A stretch of 64,000 bases of DNA from Epiperipatus broadwayi (lineage: Eukaryota > Onychophora > Udeonychophora > Euonychophora > Peripatidae), in the NCBI GenBank assembly GCA_028023455.1, contig JAQFVV010006654.1, positions 248,001 through 312,000 on the forward strand. Direction: 5' to 3'. Made by a program: the position numbers and the translations under genes. Shown here in pieces: positions 33,690 to 45,570 of this stretch. A model generated the notes under the pieces. The model saw only the letters and a list, made by a program, of their open reading frames with translations, was not told where the DNA came from and made no database searches. Positions within the stretch are counted from its first letter, which is position 1; each line of letters starts with the position of its first letter.

Positions 33690-34205
33690 TCAATGAAAAA
33701 TATAAGATAAAATGATTATTTCTTTTCAGAAAATAATAAATTTGACTTCATTTGATAGATAATCTTGTTTACTACTGAAATAAATTTTAAATGTTTACAT
33801 TTCAGTAAATATTAAAAAATGAGGATGTAATCAAAACAAAGACTTTACATGCCATCATTTCTAGAAAGATTATTTTCAGTTTATAAAATCAGTGAAATAT
33901 TTCTTGTTTCTGATTATTTTTATAAACATGAACGAATATTTATTTATTTCTTTTATGTCTAATAAATTATGCTTTAAAAGTTTAAATTTTTTGAATATTT
34001 ATTGCAAAATTATGATATTTTCTTACTCAGTAAATATAAAATACATTCTTTACATCAAAGCTAGTCTTCAAATTGTCTTCGGGCCATATTTACATTAGCT
34101 GCTATTATAACATATTTTTGAAAATAAAGTATTTCAAGTCAAAATAAGTTATTAATAATTTATATTTCTTGATATCTAATAAATATAGTGCAAATTATTT
34201 AAAAA
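33690..34205 (+). repeat. Diverged relative of the right half of the pogo/Tigger-like element
   Basis: Matches about 50047-50530 in order: AGAAAATAATAAATTTG, TACTACTGAAATA, AATCAAAACAAA, TTATTTTCAGTTTA, AAAATAAGTTATTAATAATTTA, TTGATATCTAATAAATATA. Terminal repeats are not preserved here. Confidence 0.6.
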
Positions 34206-34884
34206 AATATTTAAAACTGTAATAAATTTGCAAATAAATGCATTTTTGTGTCATTGGAAACTGCAATGTTGTAAAACACCAAACATTTTACAGCCTTGGC
34301 AAGAAACAATGGCTGAACATGTCAGGGAAGGGCTTATGTCTATTGTAAGAGCAGGAATTTGAATTTCCCATCTTTTAATGTGCAATTTTTGGGGGAAAAA
34401 TTTATTATAGAAAAATATACCATTTTAAATGCATTTTAACATATAATACTTATGAAAAATTTCACTAGGGGACAAATTGGCCAAAAGATGAAATAATTCA
34501 GGTCAACATTTTATAAAGTTAATCCTTTAACTGATTCCTTCAACTTATTTAATATTTGTCTAATGTTTGTATTGGTCCACTTCTTAAATCAGAGAACAAC
34601 ATTCTTCATCAGTTTCATTTCCAGTCAGTTTCTATTGTTAAAATATTATTCTAAAATACATAGAATTTTTTTAATTCAGCTTCTAAAAATTGAATAAATT
34701 TAGATTCAAATTGGTTAAATGTAATGAAAAATTAAAAATAATGTTAATAAATGAAAAAAAAATGTTTAAAAAATAGCCAGTGGTAAAACAAAAGAATTAT
34801 ATTTCAACCAATCCATGGTGTCATTATTCAGTCTGTAGCTGTCAAAGTAATTTACTTTTCTGAAGAGCTATCATTTTCCCCAAG

Positions 34885-35420
34885 CCTATTTTTTTTATAA
34901 TATTTAAAAATTTTCAAATCAAACTTTATATTTTGATAAATTAATGTAAAATCTTATTTATGAATGTAAAAAATTATGATAGATATAATTATTTACTTCA
35001 AAATATGAAAGCATACTACTTTTCTTTTTCAGTTCTGAATTTGTCATATAGAAATGCCTAATTACAGTCAGTAATAATAATTGTTTTTTATTACCAAATG
35101 TATTTTTCTTGTAATATTTAAAATTTTTCGAATCAAACTTTATATTTCAATAAAGTAATGTAAAATCTTATAGATATAATTATTTACTTCAAAATATGTA
35201 TGTGTAAAAGATTTTATTTTGATTTCTTTAGAAATACCTATTATTCAAATTACAGTTGTTAGGTGTCAACAACTAGTTTTGAAAAGCAATTACTTTCACA
35301 AGCTTATTTCTCTTGTAAAATTTAAAATTTTCCAAATCAAACTATATATTTCTATAAAATAATGTAAAATCTCATTTATGAATGTAAAAAATTATAATAA
35401 ATATATTTATTTATTTCAAA
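34885..35420. repeat. Three diverged tandem units of about 200-220 bp
   Basis: Units starting at about 34885, 35105 and 35307 share TATTTAAAATTTT, AATCAAACTTTATATTT, AATGTAAAATCTTAT and TTTAGAAATGCCTA-like blocks. Nothing codes. Confidence 0.65.
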
Positions 35421-35854
35421 ATCAATTACAAATGTGTATAACATCTTGGTTTACTTTCTGACTTTGTCATTTAGAAATGCCTACAACACAATTTCCTGAT
35501 TTGACAGGCATCCAATCAGAGAAAAGAGACTGGTCTAAGCAGCAATAATCAGCAAAGAAAAAATTGATTTCTTTTTCAAAATATAATGCTATGTGTGGAC
35601 ATTTTTAGAACTACAATTTTAAATTTTGAATTTCCTATAAAATAAGCCTAAAATGAATAAATTGTGACCAAAATTGACCAAGAGATGGCGCATGCTACAT
35701 CCAAACACCATAAATAGCATTTTGGCCAAGTAAACTAGCATCTAAACGAAAATAACAAAGGGGTTAAAGCCAAAAGATGCCCATGTAATTTATGTAAATA
35801 AATGAATAAATAGAGAAAATGTGAAATTGAAAAATATGCTAGTCTGACCATTAC

Positions 35855-35890
<36 letters not shown>

Positions 35891-35940
35891 TTCATTATAT
35901 ATATATAGATATATATATAGAGAGAGAGAGAGAGATTCAT
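35855..35940. repeat. Compound (TA)n(GA)n microsatellite, duplicated
   Basis: A (TA)n(GA)n block followed by GATTCATTAT occurs twice in a row. Confidence 0.9.
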
Positions 35941-36189
35941 TATGTTTTTTTTTACGTTTTTAATGTTTTAACTTTCTCACTCTCTAACACAAACACACAA
36001 ATAATAAGAATGTGATTTTGTGGTCAAATATGTACAAACTTAATAGATAGATTTTTAAATTGTTTTGATGTGTACCTAAGCTACATTTGTGATATAAAAA
36101 TATATTATACCAATGATCCCTCTGATTAATTGGGTACTATTCTATCTCTTTCTTGGCTTGGCTTTGGAAATTTTCATTAATACAAATGT

Positions 36190-36200
36190 CATAATCTCTT

Positions 36201-36241
<41 letters not shown>

Positions 36242-36253
36242 GAGATTATATAG

Positions 36254-36284
<31 letters not shown>
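36190..36284. repeat. TA microsatellites with hairpin flanks at the 5' edge of LTR element 2
   Basis: CATAATCTCTTC, (TA)n, GAAGAGATTATA, then a second (TA)n ending at 36284. LTR element 2 starts inside the second tract. Confidence 0.9.
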
Positions 36285-36791
36285 TGTACCTATATTGATA
36301 TAGGCACATATAATTTTTATCTAAAATTATTATTAAAGTAATCTTTCATAAAAGAAAAACATAAAATTAAATGTTGAAGAGTTTATTGCAGCTTGTTTTC
36401 GAAAAAGATAAGAATTAAATAGTTTTCTAGCGTTAGTTTTTGAAATAAAAAAACCTACAATTAATTAATCAAAAGGGGGGAGGGGGAGTCTTGGTTTGAA
36501 AAATGAAACTCAAGGTTTACAAAAGGAAATAAATAGTTTTTATTAGTATTCGTAAAAATATAATTTAAAAAGTTAAAACATACAAATCTCTTTTCATTCA
36601 AGTTTAATTAAAGAAAAAATAATGTTAAAACAAATATATGTGTGGATATATGTGCGATTTATAAATAAATAAAAATGTGTGCGAAATAAAAGAAGATTAT
36701 CATTAAAAACACGGCAATGGTTATTAATAAAATAAAACAACATGTTTATCAAATGATTATCACCAGAAATATTTTGATAACTTGTTGCAGA

Positions 36792-36800
36792 TATAAATAG
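36792..36800 (+). promoter_or_regulatory. LTR TATA box
   Basis: TATAAATAG, repeated at 41022-41030 in the 3' LTR and shared with LTR element 1. Confidence 0.6.
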
Positions 36801-36824
36801 ACTTTTTTTATCAGACAGTGAATC

Positions 36825-36895
36825 AGTTCACAAATTAGTTGAGTGATTGCAGTTCACAAAGTAATTGAGTAATGCTGTTCAGAAATTAATTGAGT
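36825..36895 (+). repeat. Three short repeats downstream of the LTR TATA box
   Basis: CAGTTCACAAATTAGTTGAG, CAGTTCACAAAGTAATTGAG and TGTTCAGAAATTAATTGAG follow one another, within the presumed R/U5 transcript start region. Confidence 0.8.
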
Positions 36896-37962
36896 CAGTT
36901 AAGAAACAAAATGCAGTGTTGAGAAGATTTTGGGAATTCACGCCTCTCCACAGCCTAAAAAGTCCGATGAAAACAGCAAGATCTGCCCGTGAAATAATGT
37001 CAACGTAACAACTTAGAAAATCTCCGTCAGTATTTAATTGTCTCCAATAGTAATAATCGTGAAAATCAGGAAACTCATCAAGGAAAGGTCCCAGCCGGCT
37101 GGTAAGCATTCATAATGGAAATATCCTCACTGAAAGCAGCCACCAAAGAGAACAAAATTCTACGTCTACAGTCAAAAGTCTAGGTAAAACATTTGCTTAT
37201 TTTGTTTATACTGTAATAGCCATTGCATTGCCTTAATTCATATGAATCTCACAAGAGTCTAATTATATGAACTTTATATCATACATAAATGAACTATTGA
37301 TATGTGTGATTAAATTTCAAATGCTATGTAATACTTTATTATTATTATGTGTGTACATGAGTTAATATGTGTGTGATCATTATATCAATATTTATTAGTT
37401 AAAGTAGTGTTCTGTTATTAAATCTATAGGAATATTTAAACTATTGAGAAATGTTAATTTAAAATATGTGTGTGTTTTATTAGAATTATAAAATGTTTAA
37501 ATTTAGTAAATAAATGTTAGTTAATAAATTATCTTTAAAATTAAACTTTATTTGTCGGTCAATTCTTTTTATCAATTCCTTTTATCAAATTCTTTTATCA
37601 ACTCCTTTTACAATTCTTTTATCAAGTCTTTTAACCACTAATTAGTATAATCTATTAGTGATTACAAACAACTGGGCTAGTCGTGGATTTAGGTGTTGAG
37701 TTAGTGGCCACTGTTCAAAGTGTGTTGTCTATTCTTTTAGTATTCTTTTAGAATAAGAAGCTCGCGCCCGTGGTTATACACAAATAAAAAAGTGCTTTGG
37801 ACATAGCGTTCAACTCAACAGCCGAGAAGAAGCTATGTCCTGGAAATGTAACGTTAGTTATATACTTTATAGCTATCATTTGGATATACATACTCTCCGA
37901 GTATGTTCTTCTCTGCCTAAGAGACCGGTGTTTCGAATACACATATTCAAAAATGGTTCAAA

Positions 37963-37984
37963 TGGCTATACCCAACTGTGGGGC
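37963..37984 (+). other. Degenerate primer binding site of LTR element 2
   Basis: TGGCTATACCCAACTGTGGGGC starts two bases after the LTR. It resembles the tRNA-Lys site TGGCGCCCAACGTGGGGC with an insertion in its first part, so its function is doubtful. Confidence 0.45.
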
Positions 37985-38402
37985 TGAACCTAAGAAACAA
38001 TAGTAATGAAATACTATGTTTCTTGTTTAAAAATTTTGTTTTATACAAAAGTTAAATTACGTATGTAAAAGTGTTTTAATTTAAAAAAAAAAAGAATTGA
38101 CCGAAAACTTTTTTTTTCGAAATGAAAAGAGATTTTGACATGTATGCTATCAAATCAGAGACAGTTGATATTTGGGTGGAGTTAAAGCATTAGATCGGGT
38201 AGAGAAAAGGACTAAAAGGGTGGAGTTAGCGTGAGTTTCTGTCTTAGTAAGAAAAAATAAATAAATAAGTCGTATTTAAATTTAATTTAACATAAGCGCT
38301 AGTACTTTGAAATTGAAAATTTCGAAAATGGATCTGAAAGAAAGCCCAATATATTTTTAAAATCCCCAGTTAGTAGAAAAGGAGAAAGAAGAAGTATCTG
38401 AG

Positions 38403-39032
38403 ATGCGAATGATGATGAAAATGATGATGAATATGATGGAAGAAATGTGTCAAGAAATTAAACAAAGCCAACAAGAGCTCAAAGAAGAACTCAAAACAGA
38501 ATTGAAGGCAGAAATTAGTCAGGTTAAAACAGAAATTAAAGAACTCAGAGCAGAAGTAAGAGAAATAAGATGTGAGATAACGGTAAAGGTAGAGAAGAAC
38601 CAAGAAGTTATAGAGTTAGATTTAATTAAAGAAAGTCAGGAAGTTGAAAAGGAAGTTGAGGTGATAAAAGACATAGAAATTGAATTAGAATCAGATAGCA
38701 TTGTGATAAATAAAGTAGACAAACATAAGTTCAAGGTAGTAGATAGTATAGAAAAGTTTTTACAAAAATTTAAAAAGGTTAAAGTAAACGTTCGCATTCG
38801 CTGTAGACGTAGATTTAAAACAAAGAGAAAGCGTAGAAAAAAATATTCCCAGATTGAAGTAATTCGAAGTTTGTCTAGGTATAAAGGTTTTCTGAGTTAC
38901 GAAGTCGAAAACAGAATGGAAAGAGAAAGAGATAAAATAGATTTTAATCAAGAAATGGAAGTGAGAATATGGAATATGATTTATATTATAAAATTAGTAG
39001 AAAGAAAGAAGGAACTGCCTGACATAGTTTAA
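38403..39032 (+). CDS. Coiled-coil basic protein of LTR element 2 (possible Gag relic)
   Basis: A 209-codon ORF, the only sizeable one in the internal region. Residues 1-15 are a Met-rich run. About 15-95 is strongly charged (Glu/Lys) with heptad-like spacing, consistent with a long coiled coil. About 100-145 is rich in Lys/Arg (KRKRRKK), consistent with nucleic-acid binding or nuclear targeting. No CCHC knuckle, protease or RT motif is visible. Its position after the primer site fits the gag slot of a Ty3/Gypsy-like element. LTR element 3 has a similar coiled-coil ORF in the same slot. Whether it encodes a structural protein or is a remnant cannot be told. I do not recognise a named family. 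Confidence 0.5.
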   Translation: MRMMMKMMMNMMEEMCQEIKQSQQELKEELKTELKAEISQVKTEIKELRAEVREIRCEITVKVEKNQEVIELDLIKESQEVEKEVEVIKDIEIELESDSIVINKVDKHKFKVVDSIEKFLQKFKKVKVNVRIRCRRRFKTKRKRRKKYSQIEVIRSLSRYKGFLSYEVENRMERERDKIDFNQEMEVRIWNMIYIIKLVERKKELPDIV

Positions 39033-40069
39033 AAGTTAGTAATTGGGTGGAATAGTAAAGGAAATAAACAAAAAGGACCGGAAATGGACTATGAGTCTAA
39101 TATAATTATTTTGACGTAGGTGAAAAGCCTGAATTAGAATTTCGCTATTTAAAATGATGGATTGTTTTGTCAAATAATAATAATGGAGGCTTCACAAAAT
39201 AAAAGATTTTTTTTCTCCACGCACATATTAATTAAGGAAATGTTCGTAAATAAACAGTTCAAATAAATAAAAATCAATAAAATCAAGTTAAATAAATGGG
39301 TCAAATTAAGGATTTAGAAATAATGTTTGTAGAATTAAATAAATGAATAAAATAACGGAAATACATAAAATAAAAACAAGTTAAATAAATAAGTATAATA
39401 TATCTGTAGAAAATAAATAAAATATTCGTAGTAAAATAAAATAGTTTTTTGAATATACGCATGTTAAAATAAAAGTTTGTTTTGAATACCGTAAGTTAAG
39501 AAAAGGATGTAAATAAATTGTTTAAAATAATCAAGATAAAAAAAAAAATCTCTAGTAAAATAATAATGAATGAATCATAATAAAGCAAAATAGTTTTTTT
39601 CTGATTACACGCACGTTAATATATAAGTTAAAGTAATGGGTTAAAGTAATATTGTAATATAAATAAATATGTAAATTGATGTCCTGATAGTTTAAAGATA
39701 ATATTATAAGATTAGATAATGTTGAAATAATGTTCATAATGGTTTGAAATAATGGTGTAAGATTAGATTAATACAAATAAATATGTTAAAGTAATGTTCA
39801 TGTGTAGTTAAAAATAATATTGAAAGGTTAAAATAATATAAATGAAAGTCAATCTAAGTTGTATTAAGAGTGTATAAGGGTTCGAATCTAAAGGGATGAG
39901 GGTAGTATTGAAATAAGTTAGATAAGGATTAAGTTTAAAGCTCTCGACTGGATAAATTCTAGTACCCGCAACGGATTGGCCAGGATCATTCCTCTTTTAA
40001 AAAGCGCACTGGCAACAACCAGAGTAAGTCATAAGTCACTTTTCAGGGGAGAATCCCCATATCTCATAC

Positions 40070-40265
40070 CTCATTTTCCAAAGCGTAAGTCGGAAATGGA
40101 CAGTTGAAAATTCCTGCCATTGCAGCTGCTTAGTCAAAGTCCGATCAAGAGAATCGGCAATCGTTTTCCAGGGCATAAGTTGGAAATGGACAGTTGAAAT
40201 TCCTGCCATTTGCAGCCACCTTTTCTTAGTCAAAGTCTGATCAAGAGAATCGGCAGCCGAAGCTT
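40070..40265. repeat. About 95-bp tandem duplication near the 3' end of the internal region
   Basis: Two copies contain GGAAATGGACAGTTGAAA, TTCCTGCCATT, CTTAGTCAAAGTC and GATCAAGAGAATCGGCA. The antisense ORF over them is a by-product of the repeat. Confidence 0.8.
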
Positions 40266-40491
40266 CGTTTATAAAAGATCCCTGTGCCACAAATTTAGTT
40301 TGTCCTCGTGGTCATTATCCAGGACGAACATTGTAAGCAATGTTACCAGCATAGAAAGAAGAAAAGCATAATTGGAGACTGCCCTTAGTATGGAAAGAAA
40401 AGATATAAAAAAGGCAAACTTAGAAGGAATAATAAATTAATATTTAATGTTGTCAGAGATAAAATGGTCAAAAATGATGCATTTTACTCTC

Positions 40492-40506
40492 AAAAAGGAG
40501 GGGCAG
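40492..40506 (+). other. Polypurine tract of LTR element 2
   Basis: AAAAAGGAGGGGCAG just upstream of the 3' LTR. Confidence 0.75.
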
Positions 40507-40511
40507 TGTAA

Positions 40512-42189
40512 TGTACCTATATTGATATAGGCACATATAATTTTTATCTAAAATTATCATTAAAGTAATCTTTCATAAAAAAAAAAACATAAAATTAAAT
40601 GTTGAAGAGTTTATTGCAGCTTGTTTTCGAAAAAGATAAGAATTAAATAGTTTTCTAGCGTTAGTTTTTGAAATAAAAAAAAAGCTACAATTAATTAATC
40701 AAAAGGGGGGAGGGGGAGCCTTGGTTTGAAAAATGAAACTAAAGGTTTACAAAAGGAAATAAATAGTTTTTATTAGTATTTGTAAAAATATAATTTAAAA
40801 AGTTAAAACATACAAATCTCTTTTCATTCAAGTTTAATTAAAGAAAAAATAATGTTAAAACTAATATATGTGCGTATATATGTGCAATTTGTAAATAAAT
40901 AAAAATGTATGTGAAATAAAAGAAGATTATCATTAAAAACACGGCAATGGTTATTAATAAAATAAAACAACACGTTTATCAAATGATTATCACTAGAAAT
41001 ATTTCGACAACACGTTGCAGATATAAATAGACTTTTTTATCGGACAGTGAATCAGTTCACAAATTAGTTGAGTGAGTGCAGTTCACAAAGTAATTGAGTA
41101 GTGCTGTTCAGAAATTAATTGAGTCAGTTAAGAAACAAAATGCAGTGTTGAGAAGATTTTGGGAATTCACGCCTCTCCACAGCCTAAAAAGTCCGATGAA
41201 AACAGCAAGATCTGCCCATGAAATAATGTCAACGTAACAACTTAGAAAATCTCCATCAGTATTTAATTGTCTCCAATAGTAATAATCGTGAAAATCAGGA
41301 AACTCATCAAGGAAAAGTCCCAGCTGGCTGGTAAGCATTCATAATGAAAATATCCTCACCGAAAGCAGCCACCAAAGAGAACAAAATTCTACATCTACAG
41401 TCAAAAGCCTAGGTAAAACATTTGCTTATTTTGTTTATACTGTAATAGCCATTGCATTGCCTTAATTCATATGAATCTCACAAGAGTCTAATTATATGAA
41501 CTTTATATCATACATAAATGAACTATTGATATGTGTGATTAAATTTCAAATGCTATGTAATACTTTATTATTATTATGTTGTACATGAGTTAATATGTGC
41601 GTGATCATTATATCAATATTTATTAGTTAAATTAGTGTTCTGTTATTAAATCTATAGGAATATTTAAACTATTTAGAAATGTTAATTTAAAATATGCGTG
41701 TGTTTTATTAGAATTATAAAATGTTTAAATTTAGTAAATAAATGTTAGTTAATAAATTATCTTTAAAATTAAACTTTATTTGTCGGTCAATTCTTTTTAT
41801 CAATTCCTTTTATCAAATTCTTTTATCAATTCCTTTTACAATACTTTTATCAAGTCTTTTAACCACTAATTAAGTATAATCTATTAGTGATTACAAACAA
41901 CTGAGCTAGTCATGGATTTTAGGCATTGAGTTAGTGGCCACTGTTCAAAGTGCGTTGTCTATTCTTTTAGTATTCTTTTAGAATAAGCAGTTGGCGCCCG
42001 TGGTTATACACAAACAAAAAAGTGCTTTGGACATGGCGTTCAACTCAACAGCCGAGAAGAAGCTATGTCCTGGAAATGTAACATTAGTTATATACTATAT
42101 AGCTATCGTTTGGGCATACATACTCTCCGAGTATGTTTTTCTCTGCCTAAGAGACCGGTGTTTCGAATACACATATTCGAACTCGGTTC

Positions 42190-42190
<1 letters not shown>
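40512..42190 (+). repeat. 3' LTR of LTR element 2
   Basis: Full-length direct repeat of the 5' LTR, with a few percent scattered differences judged by eye. It ends at a (TA)n(GA)n tract (42191-42220). Confidence 0.9.
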
Positions 42191-42221
<31 letters not shown>

Positions 42222-42319
42222 TTGAGAGATAAAGTTAGGATTTTCAGTCTATATTTCATCCTCCTATTTACTATAATAAATAAAATGAAATATATAAAAA
42301 ATATCAGATATTTAATATC

Positions 42320-42990
42320 CTAGGTTATCATCATTTAATTTTCAACTATTATTAATGATCTCCCAAGTTTAATGCTGTTACTCTATTCCCAAAAACCTTT
42401 TGTATTTCATCCATCTTTCTCACATCTTGTCTGTTTCTATCTTTTTTCTCTCACCATACTTTCTTGAGTGGGATAAAGTGACCGTATTCCTATTTTATTA
42501 AATATAAGTCTCTGATTCATATTTAAGAACTATTAAAACAAATCTAATAAAAATCTTTCTTTTCAAATATATAGGTATATTTTTTTTCAATATTAAGTTA
42601 CTTCTATCATAAGTATTCTCTCATTCTATAATTAATTTTACCCAATATGCTTTCATGTGTATTAATACTATTGTCAAAGTATTTGTAATTCTTTCCAGCT
42701 TCTAATTCTTGGTTATAAATATTTATATTATTCTTTTGAAAAATCTGTTCCACACTACATTGATAATATTTAGTTTAAGTCCTACTTTTCTACTTTTATT
42801 CAATAACTCTAGCAATCTTTTATGAAGTTCTGTAGCATTATTTTCAAAACTATCACATCAGCCACAGATGTTTTAAATATACTCCGCTAATTTTTATATC
42901 TTTAGTTTTTAATTTTAATCCACAAAATACTTTTTGTAAATATGCTATAAAAAGTGTTGGAGATAAAGAATTAGTGTCATCCACCTCACT
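42320..42990 (-). pseudogene. RTE-type LINE fragment: end of RT and C-terminal region
   Basis: Minus-strand translation, across frameshifts, shows ADVIVL, a damaged copy of the YADDIVL box (near 42855). Then come ELHKRLLELLNKSRKVGLKLN, NYKYFDNSIN, PIYLKRKIFI and a KYESETY segment. These match the order in RTE clade proteins (ADD box, KVGLKMN, a FNQCVLPVLTYGAET-like block). The second aspartate of the box is Val and there are several stops, so it is dead. It covers the 3' part that the LINE at 61380-63303 lacks. Confidence 0.7.
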
Positions 42991-44158
42991 TCTTCAAAAG
43001 AAAAAAGTTATGTACTAAAGTGACAATGGAAATGGGTTAAAATTAAATATATTTTGAATATTTTTTATTATATTTTACAGTTTAAATAACAAAAACTTCT
43101 AAAAATACTTGTTTAGAATAGTTAACATTATATTTTTAAATGATGGTAACTATAACCAGAGAAACAGCCAGCACGATAAATGAGTATTTTAGCAGTCCCA
43201 CCTTCTTCTCATTGTTCAAATATTTTTAATTTTTACTAGCTCATGAAATTGTCTCAGGGGCTAAAACATAAGAATTATCTTCATCTATCATTAGATGTGC
43301 CATAATTTTCCATATTACTTAATTTTGCATATTAATTTGATATGTAGAGAATGTAATTTTTCTCTATAAACAACAAACATAGAGAAACAAATGATACTAA
43401 TTACATCTATGCTTAATTTATAACAAAAGGCAAACATGATTTGAAATGACTGAAAATAATTATTAGATCATATAGAATGAAATCAGGCATAACAAACAGA
43501 ATGATAGAGTATCACAAATTTTAATATCCAAATCATTATTTATTAGCGAACAAAATGAAAGATTTCTTTACATGTAAACCTTAAGATGTTAAAATATATT
43601 ACCACATTTAAATCTAAGGAATTTGATAGCTTCAAATGATACAACTCTAAATAAATGATAACAATGTATTTTAAAATGAAATATTTATATAAAAATAATT
43701 TATTATATATTTTAATACAAATAATATTTAAGAAGGACAAAAAAAAAAGATAGTTGAAAAAAAATATATCTTACATTTCACAAATTGGGGTTTGTTTATA
43801 TTTTGAGCTGATTAAAATACTAAAAAATAAATGAATATATTTTTCAAATGGTATAATGTGTGTTAGAAAAGACATAATAGAGGAATTCATAATTATTTAC
43901 TATCAAAGATAAACTTCACACATCATGCGCCATAAGTAAAACCGATAGTATTCATCAATTATCAGGTATTTATTTGTGCTTATGCATATCCTATATTTTT
44001 TATATAAATTGTTTAAAATATTTTGCTCCTCTAAAATTAAGAATCTAGAGTGGACAAGTTGCTTCATAGGGCAACATTAATTTTATATGAAAAATTTATT
44101 TTTTTTCCATAATACTATTAAAATAACACACATAGATTTATAAAATTATATCAAAGGA
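42991..44158. other. AT-rich stretch, nothing recognised
   Basis: No gene or repeat recognised. The short ORF at 43543-43740 is AT-rich noise. Confidence 0.45.
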
Positions 44159-45344
44159 AACTTTCTTTAGTTTTTTTCCTCAGTGATGAAAGCTTTTATT
44201 CAACAAAAAGACAAAATACACAACAGTTAAAAAGGTTTACAAAGAGATGATTACATGGCAAAATGAAATTCAAGTGCAATATGGTAAAGGGGAAGAGAAT
44301 ACATATGAAATGGGAAGGGGATAGGGAAAGGATGTGTAGTTCAGGCAAAAAAGAGTCTTTGGTAAGGAGCAATGTTGATAGGCTTGGTTACTCTGGTGGA
44401 CTAATAGGAGGATCCATATGTGACATTAACGTAGGAGCAATTGCTATATGTTAAGTCTATAGAGGTTTCGGGGATGAATGAGGAGATTTCTGAATTATGC
44501 TTAGAAGCAACAGGCTGATTTTTGTCCTTTGTAGATTAATTTTAGTTTTCTGAAAGGGAGGAAAATCCAGAGGGCAAAGAAATGGAAACTTTGAAATCAG
44601 TTCCTTAGTGATGATGTTTTTAGTTAAGTCTTGTTTCAAATACAATTTGGATAAAATTTGGGTAATTTTGAAGGTTTTAGTTCATGTAGTTTAGGTCTCT
44701 GCACATTTTTTCCGCTAGGGGCAGTGACCATCTTTAAACCGTTTGAAAGAATGAAAAGTAATATGAAGAAAAACAATTTTGAAATGGAAAAACTGAATAT
44801 ATTGATGTAAAAGCAAAAAACCCTGAAAAACTTATAATTAATAATTTTAGTTGAGTAATGTGAAAATTGAATGGACTTTTAGGTGGTAAGTTATTCCAAA
44901 GGAGGGGGGAGGGATCTGGAGAAAAAGTTTGTTAATAATGGCCCAAATAACTGGAACAACACACAAAAAACTTTACAAAAAAATTCTGAATGACAGATAA
45001 ATTGGAGTAGGATAGATATTTAGGAATCTAAGAGGAAATAAAATTCTTTATGGTCCATGAAACAGTTGAACCAGCTACAAAACAGAGAAAAAATGAGGTA
45101 ATTGAATGCTGATAAGCACAAAATAGACAAAAGGAAATTGTGTTTAAAATGCCCTAAAACTGAGATTTAGTAAATGAAAAAGTACATTAGCAGCAAAATA
45201 AGGCCTTTAAAGAGCCAAATAAATATAAAATGTATCTTTCATTGCTGCAAAAACAACTTTTCAGAGCCATTCTGTGAGAGCTGTGAGGAGGATGACCTTC
45301 CAATAATAGCTCCACTTATGGACTAACTTTCTTTAGTTTTTTTT
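44159..45344 (-). mobile_element. Retroposed sequence of unknown origin with long target duplication
   Basis: An insert of about 1.15 kb (44178-45324) is flanked by AACTTTCTTTAGTTTTTTT (44159-44177) and the same string at 45325-45344. This is the signature of LINE-type target-primed insertion. On the minus strand the insert ends with AATAAA (complement at 44195-44200) followed about 20 bases later by an A run that merges with the target duplication, as for a polyadenylated transcript. Base composition is less AT-rich than its surroundings. The two short ORFs (44263-44454 plus, 44457-44645 minus) are not convincing. It may be a processed copy of a non-coding RNA or a 3' untranslated region. 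Confidence 0.6.
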
Positions 45345-45474
45345 CTTTTTTTTCATGTGTCAAAGCATCAGCTGGGAAGTGAACCTGCTAATATGGAACA
45401 AGTGCTTGTAAGGCAGCTATGCTGACCACTTGACCATTAACACTTGACAACTTTCTTCAGTTTTCATACAAAAT
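45325..45474 (-). mobile_element. tRNA-derived SINE copy with target duplication
   Basis: Minus strand has a box A-like segment (TGGTCAAGTGGTCAGC), box B (GGTTCACTTCC), the family tail (ATGCTTTGACACATG) and an A run. AACTTTCTTTAGTTTT at 45325-45340 and AACTTTCTTCAGTTTT at 45459-45474 form the target duplication. It shares its left duplication with the retroposed sequence to the left. Confidence 0.75.
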
Positions 45475-45570
45475 TACTTCAGTTTTTTCATAAATTCGGC
45501 CCCTAGTGAAAATTACTGCAAGCTTTATAGTATAATATGCATATTTTCCTATATACATTATAATATAAAA

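Larger units (their letters stand above)
36285..37960 (+). repeat. 5' LTR of LTR element 2
   Basis: Contains a TATA box (TATAAATAG, 36792-36800), three diverged 28-bp repeats just downstream (36825-36895), AATAAA near 37510, and a TTTTATCAA-rich tandem stretch at 37560-37640. A 76-codon antisense ORF (36879-37109) is conserved in the other LTR only because the LTRs are copies. Confidence 0.9.
36285..42190 (+). mobile_element. Non-autonomous LTR retrotransposon 2 with one coiled-coil ORF
   Basis: Direct repeats 36285-37960 and 40512-42190 (about 1.68 kb) begin TGTACC and end GGTTCA, the same termini as LTR element 1, so the two are related. The internal 2.55 kb holds a primer-binding-site-like sequence, one ORF (38403-39032) and a polypurine tract, but no protease, RT or integrase. 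Both flanks read ATAT within TA tracts. The polypurine tract is separated from TGTACC by TGTAA, so the true LTR start may be five bases earlier on the right side. Confidence 0.9.

Noticed and set aside
40036-40290. 84-codon minus-strand ORF with internal repeats
   Set aside because: It is the translation of a 95-bp tandem duplication on the antisense strand of LTR element 2.
36879-41338. Conserved 76-codon antisense ORF present twice (36879-37109 and 41108-41338)
   Set aside because: The two copies are identical in place within the two LTRs of one element, so conservation reflects LTR duplication, not selection on a protein.
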